Below are positions 8,055-17,294 of a DNA stretch of 64,000 nt, piece by piece. Each line of letters opens with the position of its first letter. The first letter of the stretch is position 1. The notes beneath the pieces are model-generated. The model did not search any database. It saw nothing but the letters and a program-made list of their open reading frames with translations, and had not been told where the DNA came from. A program made the translations under genes and the position numbers. Source of the DNA: Lachnospiraceae bacterium P6B14 (lineage in GTDB: Bacteria > Bacillota > Clostridia > Lachnospirales > Lachnospiraceae); the NCBI GenBank assembly GCA_000687695.1, contig JHWZ01000001.1, positions 248,001 through 312,000 on the forward strand, in the 5' to 3' direction.

Positions 8055-8319
8055 CCGATCCACTCTCCCGATCTATCCTTACTCCGCGGATCCCGGCCTC
8101 ATATTCGGCCTTTCCACGGATAAATTCGTTTATCTTACCCACAAGCTCATCCGCATCGAGTCCATGCACGGCTGCAGCCTCTGCTAAGGTTTCCCCCGCG
8201 GATGCCGGACATCCAATACAGTGCATACCACTGGCCATGAGTATCGGAGCTATGGTCATGTCCAAAGACAGAATCTCAGATATTCCCATGTCTTTTTTTA
8301 CTTCTGTTATTTCTTCCAT
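8044..8319 (-). CDS. DUF1858-type redox disulfide protein
   Basis: The 91-aa soluble protein matches the small domain often found with hybrid-cluster proteins. It has a short helical start, then APILMASGMHCIGCPASAGE with a CxxC-like pair, then LAEAAAVHGLDADELVGKIN. The paired cysteines suggest a thiol redox or metal role, but no substrate is known. The start at 8319 is chosen because GGAAGGTG lies 6 nt upstream; an in-frame ATG at 8337 overlaps that site. It overlaps the secreted protein gene downstream and probably shares its transcript. Confidence 0.75.
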   Translation of the reverse strand: MEEITEVKKDMGISEILSLDMTIAPILMASGMHCIGCPASAGETLAEAAAVHGLDADELVGKINEFIRGKAEYEAGIRGVRIDRESGSDEK

Positions 8320-8354
8320 CTTTTTGACACCTTCCATATTTTTTTACTTAAAAA

Positions 8355-10286
8355 TCATGATGCGCTTTTTTCAAAGTATTTATTCAGATCATCCATCGGG
8401 ATAGGTTTGGAATACTTATATCCCTGGAGATATTTTGCGCTCATGCGTATACACTTTTCTTCATCCTGATCTGTCTCGATGCCCTCATAAAGAACCGAAT
8501 AGTCCATAGCGGAAAACATTCTCGCAAGATGTGTTACCATCTTTTCCGACTTCTCGTCAGAACCGCAGGCGATGACTAAAGACCTGTCAAACTTGATGAT
8601 ATCAAAAGGCAGTTCCATGATACGCTCGAAGTTCGAATACCCTGTACCGAAATCATCAAGATAGAACTTGATTCCATCCTCACGAAGCTCATTGATACGA
8701 TCCTTCACAATACGGAACTCGCTGTCGTTCTGACTCTCCGTGATCTCTATGGCTATTTTATCTTTTGGTATATCCACATCAGTTATTATACGTTTTATAT
8801 CGTCACAAAACTTCGGATCCTTCAGTTCACTCACGGTAAAGTTTACGGATATTCTCTGAACATTGAATCCCTGACCCATAAGTTTTTTTATCCGGACACA
8901 TGTCTTGAATAGTATTATCTCAGACAAAACATGTATCAGATTATGTTCCTCTGCAAGAGGTATAAATACATCCGGAAATACCATGCCCGTTCCGGGAAGA
9001 ATGAGTCGCATCAGAGCCTCTGCGGTATCATACTTTCCGGTGGCTATATTTAACACCGGCTGGCAGTAAACAACCACTCTCGGATCGTTCAGATTCGAAG
9101 TCTTTTTTATGTCCTCAAGCTGTGATAAAACATAATTTCTTTTTGCAAACTCTTCGTAGTCTTTTTCCTCGACCATCTTGAAAGAATTCATCTCCATTTT
9201 GCTTTCCATATACCGGATCATACGCAGATAATCCTGTTTCTCGGAAAGCGCGGCAGATGTGCGCATAAATACTATCTTATAGTCATACTGGAACCGTTTG
9301 TACTCCTCATAAAACTGATCCAGCATCAGATGCATGCTCTCTTCTATGTGCGGATTTTTCGCCATATCGGCAACCAATATCATGCGTCCGTTTGATACCT
9401 GAAAAAGCACGGAGCCTTTGAAATAAACCTGATTAAACTGACGGATGATCTCCTGTACTTTCTTGGGATAGTGTTTACCCGTTCCTTCAAACTCCGGCAT
9501 AAAAAGTGCCATAAGCATACGTGCCTGTTTTTTGTTGTGAGAAAACCTTATCATTTCCTCAAACGCACTTATATTTACAGTACCGATCTCGATATTATAA
9601 GGGTTGGAATGTATCATGTATAATAACGTGATAACCGGAAACATAAATGATGCCGTCGTGAATGATGACTGGCCGTTTATCCCCTGGAGTATCATTATCG
9701 AAAAACAAATAACAAAGGTGCCGATAACACCGTATACTATCTGCCTTACAACCCTTCCTCTGTAGTATATTACAAGGAATCCCAACAGCCCTACAAAGTA
9801 CACATAACCACAGCCAAAAATAAGCCCCCATGCCTCATGGATATTCTTTGCTTCATCAATATGATAACCGAACTTAAATATGGTCCCGAGTATATCATAT
9901 CCTATCACAACCAAAAATCCGGAGCCTGCCATGGAGGTTACGATCTTTCTGGTCCTTTCCTCGAGCTGCAGAGGCTCTTTTGTATAAATAACATACAAAA
10001 ACATATTCAGGAAATATCCGATATGCTGTAATTCTCTGAAAAAGTAAATCCAGAACACAGGAACCGTATCGCGTGTATTCAGCAAAATATGGTAGGTCAG
10101 ATTCGACATGCCGGCAACCATAAGACAACCTATCATCCACTGGAGAATACGATAGTTCTTACTTTTGATGTTGTAAGCAAACTTCATGAGTACCAAAAGA
10201 ACAAGGCAAGTGCCCAATACAACCACATCACCTACCGGAGAATAATTCTCATAATAATGGATTGCTGTATCGATGGTTCCGTTCAT
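8355..10286 (-). CDS. Membrane EAL-domain c-di-GMP phosphodiesterase
   Basis: The 643-aa protein has about seven N-terminal membrane helices (residues 18-230). A middle region (about 240-385) has no GGDEF signature and may be a decayed cyclase fold. A complete EAL domain follows (about 400-640). The catalytic set is present: EALMR (about 423), N in SVNFT, E in EITES, DDFGTG (about 543), K in IIKFD, EGIET and QGY. It should hydrolyse c-di-GMP to pGpG. The membrane part probably senses a signal but resembles no named sensor I recognise. The gene sits 18 bp after the ricT-trmN6 cluster, facing the same way. Confidence 0.9.
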   Translation of the reverse strand: MNGTIDTAIHYYENYSPVGDVVVLGTCLVLLVLMKFAYNIKSKNYRILQWMIGCLMVAGMSNLTYHILLNTRDTVPVFWIYFFRELQHIGYFLNMFLYVIYTKEPLQLEERTRKIVTSMAGSGFLVVIGYDILGTIFKFGYHIDEAKNIHEAWGLIFGCGYVYFVGLLGFLVIYYRGRVVRQIVYGVIGTFVICFSIMILQGINGQSSFTTASFMFPVITLLYMIHSNPYNIEIGTVNISAFEEMIRFSHNKKQARMLMALFMPEFEGTGKHYPKKVQEIIRQFNQVYFKGSVLFQVSNGRMILVADMAKNPHIEESMHLMLDQFYEEYKRFQYDYKIVFMRTSAALSEKQDYLRMIRYMESKMEMNSFKMVEEKDYEEFAKRNYVLSQLEDIKKTSNLNDPRVVVYCQPVLNIATGKYDTAEALMRLILPGTGMVFPDVFIPLAEEHNLIHVLSEIILFKTCVRIKKLMGQGFNVQRISVNFTVSELKDPKFCDDIKRIITDVDIPKDKIAIEITESQNDSEFRIVKDRINELREDGIKFYLDDFGTGYSNFERIMELPFDIIKFDRSLVIACGSDEKSEKMVTHLARMFSAMDYSVLYEGIETDQDEEKCIRMSAKYLQGYKYSKPIPMDDLNKYFEKSAS

Positions 10287-10332
10287 GTTGTCCTCACATT
10301 CCGAAGTATCCTGCTTCTATACGTCTACTATG

Positions 10333-11070
10333 TCAGTTTTCATACAACTCACGTACCTCATCCGTATATACGCCATCCTCTGTATATATGACCAGGGGCT
10401 TTTCAACCACCATTCCCGAGTTACCTCCGCGAACCCCTTCAATAAGCACCATGTTGGGCTCCTTGGCGGCCGCGGGATAAACCATCCTCATACGTTTCGG
10501 CTCTAATCTTTCTTTTACCATTTCACTGAATATCTCTGCCAGTCTGAAGGGACGATGAACCATGTAAAAATGTCCCCCGGATACAAGCAGTTTCGCTGAA
10601 ACCGATATCACATCCGACAGAGAAAGCATTATTTCATGCCTCGCTACAGCCTTGTGATCCGTCGGATTTATCAGTCCACCGTCTTCTTTTAAATATGGCG
10701 GATTACAGGTTACTACATTAAAAGATCCCGCCTTATATATTTCCACCGCATCCTTTAGATCGCCATCGGTTATAGTTATCCTTTCGGAAAGACGATTGTA
10801 ACTCACGGAACGATCTGCCATATCAGCTATATCCTTTTGGATCTCAAGCCCGTCAATATGAGACGCTTTAGTCCTCGCCGATAAAAGAAGAGGGATTACT
10901 CCATTCCCCGTGCAGAGATCTATCACACGTTCTCCTTCTCCCACACGGGCAAACGCGGACAGAAGCACCGCATCCATACCAAAGCAAAACCACGATGGGT
11001 TCTGGATGATCATAAGACCATCTCGTTGGAGGTCATCCAAACGCTCCCCCTCGTGCAGATAATCAGTCAT
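10333..11070 (-). CDS. trmN6: tRNA1(Val) adenine-N6 methyltransferase, TrmN6/YabB type
   Basis: The protein is a class I SAM-dependent N6-adenine methyltransferase. It has ERLDDLQRDGLMIIQNP at the start, a SAM-binding glycine motif VIDLCTGNGVIPL, and the catalytic NPPY. E. coli TrmN6 methylates A37 of tRNA-Val. The start is uncertain. ATG 11070 overlaps the ricT stop by 8 bp and suggests translational coupling. ATGs at 11088 and 11091 are also possible. The position after holB and ricT matches yabB in Bacillus. Confidence 0.88.
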   Translation of the reverse strand: MTDYLHEGERLDDLQRDGLMIIQNPSWFCFGMDAVLLSAFARVGEGERVIDLCTGNGVIPLLLSARTKASHIDGLEIQKDIADMADRSVSYNRLSERITITDGDLKDAVEIYKAGSFNVVTCNPPYLKEDGGLINPTDHKAVARHEIMLSLSDVISVSAKLLVSGGHFYMVHRPFRLAEIFSEMVKERLEPKRMRMVYPAAAKEPNMVLIEGVRGGNSGMVVEKPLVIYTEDGVYTDEVRELYEN

Positions 11071-11989
11071 CGAGCTTTGATTTTCCATCATCCTTTTCCA
11101 TCTTTTCGAGTTTCTCAAGGTCTTTATCGTGCTTTGAACCCTTGTCCTGACCACGACCTTTGTCAGAACGACCTCTTCCCTTGAATTTTAACTCCTTTAC
11201 ATCATACTCCCTGATATCCTTTTCGTCCTTGTCAAGCTCAACTATCACTCGAACTTTTTGCTTCAGGACGCTTACACTCTGTACCTCTCCATCGAGTCCG
11301 TCAGAAGTCTTTACGTGCTCACCTACATTCGGAAGGTGAGAATTGAGTTCCTCGTAAGCCAGCTCTTCATTTTTCAGGCAGCACATAAGTCTTCCGCATA
11401 CTCCTGAAATCTTGGTAGGGTTCAGAGAAAGACTCTGCTCCTTGGCCATTTTTATTGAAACCGGCGCAAACTCGGAAAGATAGCTGTTGCAGCACAGTGC
11501 TCGTCCGCAGATACCGATCCCTCCGCAGATCTTGGTCTCATCCCTGACACCTATCTGACGAAGCTCGATCCTTGTACGGAACACTCCCGCGAGGTCCTTG
11601 ACAAGCTCACGGAAATCGACTCTCCCGTCAGCGGTAAAGTAGAACAAAAGCTTGTTTCTGTCAAATGTGTATTCAGCTCCGATAAGCTTCATCTCGAGGC
11701 CGTGTCTTGCTATTTTTGTTTTGCAGATATCGAATGCCTCTTTTTCTTTTTCTCTGTTTTCTTTCTCAGTCTGCTCATCCTTTTCGGTAGCGATACGTAC
11801 TATCTTTTTTACTTCGTCGGAAAGCTTTTCCTCTTCCATCTCAGTGTTCGGCAGGATAACCGTACCGATCTCGGTACCCTTTTGAGTGCTTACTATGACC
11901 CGCTGCCCTCTGGCAAGCTTCTCACTTCCGGGGTCGAAATAATAAACCTTTCCTGCCTGTCTGAATCTGACTCCTATTACCGTTTTCAT
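11063..11989 (-). CDS. ricT: PSP1-domain protein RicT (YaaT)
   Basis: The 308-aa PSP1 protein has the cysteine-rich core of the RicT family: KICGGIGICGRALCC, then GVCGRLMCC. In Bacillus, RicT with RicA and RicF forms a 4Fe-4S-binding complex that adjusts RNase Y specificity and affects competence and sporulation. The C-terminal 50 residues are charged and low-complexity (GRGRSDKGRGQDKGSKHDKD), longer than usual. It is flanked by holB and trmN6, as in Bacillus. RicA and RicF are not in this window. Confidence 0.93.
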   Translation of the reverse strand: MKTVIGVRFRQAGKVYYFDPGSEKLARGQRVIVSTQKGTEIGTVILPNTEMEEEKLSDEVKKIVRIATEKDEQTEKENREKEKEAFDICKTKIARHGLEMKLIGAEYTFDRNKLLFYFTADGRVDFRELVKDLAGVFRTRIELRQIGVRDETKICGGIGICGRALCCNSYLSEFAPVSIKMAKEQSLSLNPTKISGVCGRLMCCLKNEELAYEELNSHLPNVGEHVKTSDGLDGEVQSVSVLKQKVRVIVELDKDEKDIREYDVKELKFKGRGRSDKGRGQDKGSKHDKDLEKLEKMEKDDGKSKLDD

Positions 11990-12004
11990 ATCTTTCTCCT
12001 ACCT

Positions 12005-12997
12005 TCAATCTTTCATGGTCGAGAACATCAGCTCCATGGTGATGTCCACGTTCACGTTCGCTTTTAAGCGAACCTTGGCCCTGTCAAAGGCCTGTATGAT
12101 CTCTTCGATCTTTTCATAGCTCCTGGTCTGCGCCTCATTTGAAATGGCCTGTGATTCGTTCTGGAATATCAACTGGTTGATATTTTTCGTGGCTTTAAAA
12201 ATGAGAACATCGCGATACCAAAGCATCATCAGATCGATATAATCTCTGAACTCTTCTCTTTTTGCGCCGAGGTTTTTGGCTGTTTCTACCATATCCGAAA
12301 CATCCATACGATCGACATTTTTGAGAACCTCAATTATCGTGTTTTTTCTTTTGACGAAATCATCGGAGGCGTCAGCATAGCGTATGGCTTTTCCGATATT
12401 TCCCTGCGCGAAGGCCGCACTCTCCTTGGCGATATAATCAGGTGTCCCGCACTGTGTGATGAGGAAATCCTCCACGGTACTTGTGGACAACGGATGAAAC
12501 TCAAGCGTAAGACATCTCGACTGTATGGTCGGAAGAAGCTCCGATATGTTTGATGTCAAAAGAAGTATCACAACGTACTCAGGCGGCTCCTCGAGAGTTT
12601 TTAGAAGAGCGTTCTGCGTAGCTTCGTTAAGTCTCTCCGCATCCGGGATTATGTATATCTTAAATGGTCCCGTATAAGGACGCACATCTACTGTCCCTAT
12701 CACCTGCTCACGAATCTCGTCAATACCGTAATCGGTTTTTGCGCGTGTGACCCATATCACATCGGGCATACTCATGGACTCGTTCTGTCGGCATGATATG
12801 CACTCCTTACACGGCTTTTCATGTCCCTTATCATCCTGACATAAAAGACCCGCCGCAAAGGTTTTGGCCATGGTTTCTTTACCCACACCTATATCTCCGT
12901 CAAAAATATATGCGTGGAACGGGTTTTTCTTTTTAATGGCCTCCTGGAGATGTGCTTTGATCTCCTCGTGCCCGACTATCTCTGAAAATGAAAACAT
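12005..12997 (-). CDS. holB: DNA polymerase III delta-prime subunit
   Basis: This 330-aa AAA+ clamp-loader subunit helps load the beta clamp during replication. Visible motifs are the P-loop-like GDIGVGKE (Thr/Ser replaced by Glu), a four-Cys zinc module ending KPCKECISC, the Walker B-like region near PDAERLNEATQNALLKTLEE, and the SRC motif in TIQSRCL. A degenerate P-loop is normal for delta-prime, which does not hydrolyse ATP. AAGGAGGCG precedes the ATG. It is the third gene of the gmk-yaaR-holB-ricT run. Confidence 0.94.
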   Translation of the reverse strand: MFSFSEIVGHEEIKAHLQEAIKKKNPFHAYIFDGDIGVGKETMAKTFAAGLLCQDDKGHEKPCKECISCRQNESMSMPDVIWVTRAKTDYGIDEIREQVIGTVDVRPYTGPFKIYIIPDAERLNEATQNALLKTLEEPPEYVVILLLTSNISELLPTIQSRCLTLEFHPLSTSTVEDFLITQCGTPDYIAKESAAFAQGNIGKAIRYADASDDFVKRKNTIIEVLKNVDRMDVSDMVETAKNLGAKREEFRDYIDLMMLWYRDVLIFKATKNINQLIFQNESQAISNEAQTRSYEKIEEIIQAFDRAKVRLKANVNVDITMELMFSTMKD

Positions 12998-13010
12998 GTC
13001 AAGCGCCTCC

Positions 13011-13454
13011 TTACGTTACGATATCAAGCAAGAGACCTCGTATCTCATCAACCTTGTCGAGTATCGCGATCGCGTCCTTTTCATCCTTTATCAGTTCACC
13101 CGCAAGCTCATCTAAAGCCGCGTCGACTCTTTTGATCATACCGTACACACGGTGACGTCCTCTACGATCCAAAAAGTTCTCACGTGAAAACTTATGCGAG
13201 CGATTAACAACCTCGTTCAAAAACTCCTTGATGAGCGCACGATAGTGCTTCATATCACGGATGTCCATACGTTTGCCGAGCTTTTTGCCCTGCTGGGTGA
13301 TCTCCTTCATCATCCCCTCAAGACGCTCTGCAAGTCCGTCCTCCTCAATCTTGCTCATCAGAGTAAATCGGAACTGATCGTCTGATTCACGCTGCCTCTC
13401 CACCTCAGGTGTCTGATTCACCTGCTGCATGGCATCTATACGGATGTTATCCAA
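13011..13454 (-). CDS. yaaR: YaaR family protein (DUF327)
   Basis: The 147-aa helical protein matches YaaR by context and by the conserved [14 protein letters not shown] and [15 protein letters not shown] stretches. The function is unknown; the family is consistently encoded beside holB. It begins with TTG, supported by an almost perfect AGGAGGTGA site 5 nt upstream, while the next Met lacks one. The stop lies 13 nt before holB. Confidence 0.85.
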   Translation of the reverse strand: MDNIRIDAMQQVNQTPEVERQRESDDQFRFTLMSKIEEDGLAERLEGMMKEITQQGKKLGKRMDIRDMKHYRALIKEFLNEVVNRSHKFSRENFLDRRGRHRVYGMIKRVDAALDELAGELIKDEKDAIAILDKVDEIRGLLLDIVT

Positions 13455-13495
13455 GCGATCACCTCCTTACTCTAACCGATTTATTATAACATATT

Positions 13496-14083
13496 TTAGC
13501 ACCTTTCGTCAACAATAAGCTCCTCTATCTGGCTCATCGCTGTCTCCAGATCCTCGTTACTCACGCGGCGCACAATTTTGTTCTTTTCGAGCTTGTCCTC
13601 CGAAAAATCCTCATCATCCGCCAGATATCTTCGGCACACCTCGGCGATGCACGGGGTATCCTCCTTTTTTTCGCGACCGACAGCCCTCTCTATACGTGTC
13701 ACATCGGACACCTCGATGTAGATCGGGATCACTTTTTCGCTTCCGAAATAATCCCTGATCTGCTCATAACCTTCAAGCGTGGTTATCATGATGTGATCGG
13801 AATCACCACTTAACTGCTCATCATCCGCCGTGAAATAATACCAGTCACCTCGCACCGTGTGATAGCACCGACTCTCTATGATCTTTCCGTCCTTTTTCAT
13901 CTGTTCCATCGTTTCGATGTCGACAAAATGATACTCCTCACCTTCTGTTTCACCCTCCCTGATCGGCCTCGTAGTGTAGGGTATCACCGGTGCGAGCTCA
14001 GGATGCGCCTTTATTATCTTCGCATAGAGGGTATCCTTTCCCGTGGCACTCTTGCCCATCACGATATACATCAAACCATTCAT
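13496..14083 (-). CDS. gmk: Guanylate kinase family protein
   Basis: The 195-aa P-loop kinase of the guanylate kinase family phosphorylates GMP to GDP. The P-loop reads GKSATGKDTL, with Asp where Ser or Thr is usual. The GMP-binding lid is conserved (YTTRPIREGE, GEEYHFVD). The gene sits where tmk (thymidylate kinase) is found in the Bacillus yaaO-tmk-yaaQ-yaaR-holB order, but the YTTRP motif argues clearly for the guanylate group. A second, canonical gmk could exist elsewhere, so its true substrate needs testing. Confidence 0.82.
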   Translation of the reverse strand: MNGLMYIVMGKSATGKDTLYAKIIKAHPELAPVIPYTTRPIREGETEGEEYHFVDIETMEQMKKDGKIIESRCYHTVRGDWYYFTADDEQLSGDSDHIMITTLEGYEQIRDYFGSEKVIPIYIEVSDVTRIERAVGREKKEDTPCIAEVCRRYLADDEDFSEDKLEKNKIVRRVSNEDLETAMSQIEELIVDERC

Positions 14084-14122
14084 TTATTACCACCATTCCG
14101 GAGCATTTTTTAAAAGCTCCAT

Positions 14123-15250
14123 TCAGTTTATCGTAAGCGTCGTAAGATACTTTAAGCTCTCCTTTGTATCGCCGGGGCTCGTCATCAGGATAACATAGCT
14201 TTCCGTCACCTTTTCCGGCTCGATACGATACCCCAAAAGCTGCCCCTCTATAGTCGGTCCGTCACCGAGAACGATCAGCTTTGACGGGTCTCTGCCTTCG
14301 GGTGAAAGCAGGTTCATACCCGGCAAATGCGTTCCGTCCGCCATCGCTCTGGTCTTGACCGCCGCGTCATATATGTCCTTGAGATTTTTATCATACTGCA
14401 AAAATGTCCTGATACCCGGGCCCTCCTGCCAGCTCAGACACTGATCTATGGATGACATCAGAACGTATGAAGGCGAGCTCGTAATAAAGGTATCATGGTA
14501 GTTCATCACGGTCTCCTCACTGACTCTGTCAGAGCATCTGTGAAGGATCGCGGTTTGAGTGAGCGCCGGCAATGTTTTGTGCAAGGACTCTATAACAAAA
14601 TCCGCGTCCTGAGTCGTAGCAGGCTTCGGCCAGTCGAGCTTAAGCCCCGCGGTCCTCGACGCCAGCGTCAGGTGCGCACCATGCGCGGAATCAACTATCA
14701 GTATCGTTCCGTAATGATGAACTATTTCAGCTATTTTTTTAATATCGCTGACCACTCCCTCATAGGTCGGAGATGTGATCACAATGGCAGACGGAGTCCT
14801 GCCAGACTTCGCCAAATGATGAAAAAGATCATCAACTTCAGCAGGATCAATGGGCCCCGGTACCCTATGCTCCTCATCAAGATAAGGCCTTACTATTCTC
14901 ACGGATTTAAGGCCGAGCAGCTCAACTGCATTTGGGACCGATCTGTGACAGTTGGCATCCGTCACTATGACATCGCCTCTGCTGCAGGATGAAGCTATCG
15001 CTATCATATTACCTGATGTCGATCCGTTTACAAGTAAATATGTCCCTCTGGTCTCGTAATACTGCCTGAACCTCTCCATGAGATCCTTTATCACTCCGGT
15101 CGGGTGATGAAGGTCATCCATTCCGGAAACCTCAGTGATGTCGATCGCATACGGGTTCTCCATACGAAAGCAGGGATTCCTCTTGTGCCCCGGCATATGC
15201 ATGGGCACCATCTGTCTGGATATGTACTGAAGTAACGACTGATAAAGCAT
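14123..15250 (-). CDS. Orn/Lys/Arg decarboxylase family PLP enzyme, short form
   Basis: The 375-aa fold type I PLP enzyme is close to the YaaO/SpeA-like aminoacid decarboxylases. Motifs are MPGHKRN at the N terminus, GSTSGNMIAI, DSAHGAHL (cofactor-binding Asp and His), and SLHKTLPALTQTA with the Schiff-base Lys. It is about 100 residues shorter than Bacillus YaaO, with a reduced C-terminal domain. Substrate cannot be assigned; lysine, arginine and ornithine are options. The ATG at 15250 has GGAGGTG 4 nt upstream, whereas an ATG at 15262 overlaps that site. It is the first gene of the cluster leading to holB. Confidence 0.85.
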   Translation of the reverse strand: MLYQSLLQYISRQMVPMHMPGHKRNPCFRMENPYAIDITEVSGMDDLHHPTGVIKDLMERFRQYYETRGTYLLVNGSTSGNMIAIASSCSRGDVIVTDANCHRSVPNAVELLGLKSVRIVRPYLDEEHRVPGPIDPAEVDDLFHHLAKSGRTPSAIVITSPTYEGVVSDIKKIAEIVHHYGTILIVDSAHGAHLTLASRTAGLKLDWPKPATTQDADFVIESLHKTLPALTQTAILHRCSDRVSEETVMNYHDTFITSSPSYVLMSSIDQCLSWQEGPGIRTFLQYDKNLKDIYDAAVKTRAMADGTHLPGMNLLSPEGRDPSKLIVLGDGPTIEGQLLGYRIEPEKVTESYVILMTSPGDTKESLKYLTTLTIN

Positions 15251-15293
15251 TGCCACCTCCATTCCGAAGTGTTTTCACACTGCCTTGGCGAGT

Positions 15294-16172
15294 TTACCTT
15301 AACTGTTTATATATCGTATAACAAACAAATCCCACAGCTGATGTAAACAGTATATCAAAGCCTAATAAAATAACTGCATAATCAGTTGCCAAACCTACCT
15401 GCAAAAAGCTCAACGGGAGAATCCCGACCACCTGAAGAATTACCGCAAGAGACATCATCCCCTCACGTCTGCGATCATACCAGGCGATATCTCGACCCTC
15501 TTTTTTTATCTCTTCTAACTTCGCATCCGAGAATACATCCTTTGCCTTGTGTACTCCCATATAAATCAGGATTCCAAGCGCTATATGAAGCACATAAATA
15601 ACAACCTGCAAAAGACCCTCGCTGATCACCTCGGCAACCGGTCTTGTAGCGAGCGCCTCAACTGCCACCCTCTGGGTAGCACGAACACTCTCATCCGTAA
15701 TACTCGATATGTACTTATCCATACCGAGATCATTTACCGTCCGGGCGACCGTCATGTAAGTAAGCTCAGTAACTGCTCCATACATGACCATATAAATACC
15801 GGCCTTTCCTATCAGCATGAGGAATGCGTTTTCCCTGCCGGGTTTACCCTCCATGGCAAACCTTAAAATAAGTCTGGTAGAAAGCGCCATAAGTACTCCG
15901 TTTATTACAGCTGCGTAAAGCGCTGTATATACCGGATGCACCCCGGGATCCAGGTACTCACCAAGCCCTATCATAGATACAAAAAACATGTCAAGGACGT
16001 ACCTTGCTCCGATCATCAGTAACAGTCCGAGGCAGCCTATAAAAAAGGACATAAGCTTTGCCTTTTTGCGCATATTATACCATACAAAAATAATAATCGG
16101 CACCATCACGGATACTGCTAAAAGAACAGTAAAAACAGTGATCTGACCATCCGAAAAAATAGCTTTGTTCAT
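15294..16172 (-). CDS. Polytopic membrane protein, possibly YhfC-like
   Basis: The 292-aa protein has about eight hydrophobic segments. The general pattern, including the MYGAVTELTYM stretch and a long last helical pair, recalls the YhfC/PrsW-like intramembrane protease group. I do not see a clear metal-binding HxxxE or EExxK set, so protease activity is doubtful. A charged loop (about 215-240) is likely cytoplasmic. It precedes the decarboxylase gene by 43 bp on the same strand and may be co-transcribed. Confidence 0.5.
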   Translation of the reverse strand: MNKAIFSDGQITVFTVLLAVSVMVPIIIFVWYNMRKKAKLMSFFIGCLGLLLMIGARYVLDMFFVSMIGLGEYLDPGVHPVYTALYAAVINGVLMALSTRLILRFAMEGKPGRENAFLMLIGKAGIYMVMYGAVTELTYMTVARTVNDLGMDKYISSITDESVRATQRVAVEALATRPVAEVISEGLLQVVIYVLHIALGILIYMGVHKAKDVFSDAKLEEIKKEGRDIAWYDRRREGMMSLAVILQVVGILPLSFLQVGLATDYAVILLGFDILFTSAVGFVCYTIYKQLR

Positions 16173-16260
16173 GTGTTTTTATTCCCCTGTTTATAACATG
16201 AGGCGCCCCAAATAAAGGACGCCCCATTATACTTACATTAATCTCATGATCCTCTCAGAA

Positions 16261-16842
16261 TCAGAATCTGAACCTGATCTTAAACAGATCATTAAACGCA
16301 TCATCAATCTGTCCACGACTGAGAGAGCCGGTCAAATCTGCCAGACTTCCGGTAACGATAAACAATATCAGATAGATAGCACTGATCGATGCTCCGATAA
16401 TACCGCAAACAAGACCTGCCATGACCATTCCGTTATGGTGTCCTTTATTCTTCTCTGAAACTGCGAGACATATAGCAGCGATACCACATCCAAGTCCCGG
16501 AAGACATGAGCAGCAGCAAACTATGGAAACGATACCGAGTATCATGGATGCGATAGCCGCGCCCGAATACTCCTGTTTCGGCTTCTGAACATACTGCTGA
16601 CCCTGCGGTCCGTAATTCGGCTGACCATAGTTGGGCTGGCTGTAGTTAGGCTGACCGTAATTCGGCTCCGCCTCATTTGTTACAGTCTCTACTGTCTCTG
16701 TAGCAGCTTCCTCTGTTGTCTCCGCTACGTCCTCCACAACCTCAGGGATAACAGTCTCCTCTTCAGGAACTATAGGAAGTCCGCAGTTGCGACAAAACTT
16801 AGCGTTTTCTTCATTTTCCGTTCCACAACTCTTACAAAACAT
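16261..16842 (-). CDS. Zinc-ribbon membrane protein with DUF4190-like region
   Basis: The 193-aa protein starts with a four-Cys zinc ribbon (MFCKSCGTENEENAKFCRNC). An acidic linker, a short Tyr/Gln/Pro/Asn repeat (YGQPNYSQPNYGQPNYG) and two membrane helices with a Cys cluster (VCCCSCLPGLGCG) follow. This layout is common for Lachnospiraceae DUF4190 proteins of unknown role. AAGGAGGATG precedes the ATG. Downstream, GGCGTCC and GGGCGCC (16200-16230) can form a hairpin without a T-tract. Confidence 0.75.
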   Translation of the reverse strand: MFCKSCGTENEENAKFCRNCGLPIVPEEETVIPEVVEDVAETTEEAATETVETVTNEAEPNYGQPNYSQPNYGQPNYGPQGQQYVQKPKQEYSGAAIASMILGIVSIVCCCSCLPGLGCGIAAICLAVSEKNKGHHNGMVMAGLVCGIIGASISAIYLILFIVTGSLADLTGSLSRGQIDDAFNDLFKIRFRF

Positions 16843-16888
16843 AGCATCATCCTCCTTGCGAATATTTTACCTTTTTACGGAAAAAATG

Positions 16889-17248
16889 TCAAGCAACAGT
16901 GGCTCTCTGATTTAACTCATTCTGGATCAGTGCAAGGTTTACGATCGAGAGTCCTACTATCGATAGAATAAGGTAAACTACACCGCGGCTTCCCGCCATA
17001 CCATTCTCACGATTAACGATGTACTCATCCCATGCCTGTCCGGTCATATAGTACCAGTAAAAACCATAGATTCCGAAAGTCACGATAGTAAGCAGGATAA
17101 GAATACCACTTGATACCGGCCACTGTCTGCCGAGAAGTGCGTTCGAATCCTCCGAAACACGATACATCCAATAAAGTGCAAAAATACCAAGTGTGATGAT
17201 AGACAGGATAATCGCTATCGCAATGTCTCTTTTTTCTATAGTTGCCAT
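16889..17248 (-). CDS. DUF4234-like small membrane protein
   Basis: The 119-aa protein has three to four membrane helices and the family-typical LGIFALYWMYRVSEDSNALL and TFGIYGFYWYY stretches, both seen in DUF4234 proteins. Function is unknown. It lies 46 bp before the zinc-ribbon protein on the same strand. A good ribosome site (CGGAGGA) precedes the ATG. Confidence 0.75.
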   Translation of the reverse strand: MATIEKRDIAIAIILSIITLGIFALYWMYRVSEDSNALLGRQWPVSSGILILLTIVTFGIYGFYWYYMTGQAWDEYIVNRENGMAGSRGVVYLILSIVGLSIVNLALIQNELNQRATVA

Positions 17249-17294
17249 TTTTTCCTCCGTTCTGAGCCTTTGCTCATATATATGTTTTTTTATT

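Noticed and set aside
16195-16232. Hairpin after the DUF4190-like gene as a terminator
   Set aside because: The stem is 7 bp with a G-U pair and no T-tract follows on the minus strand.
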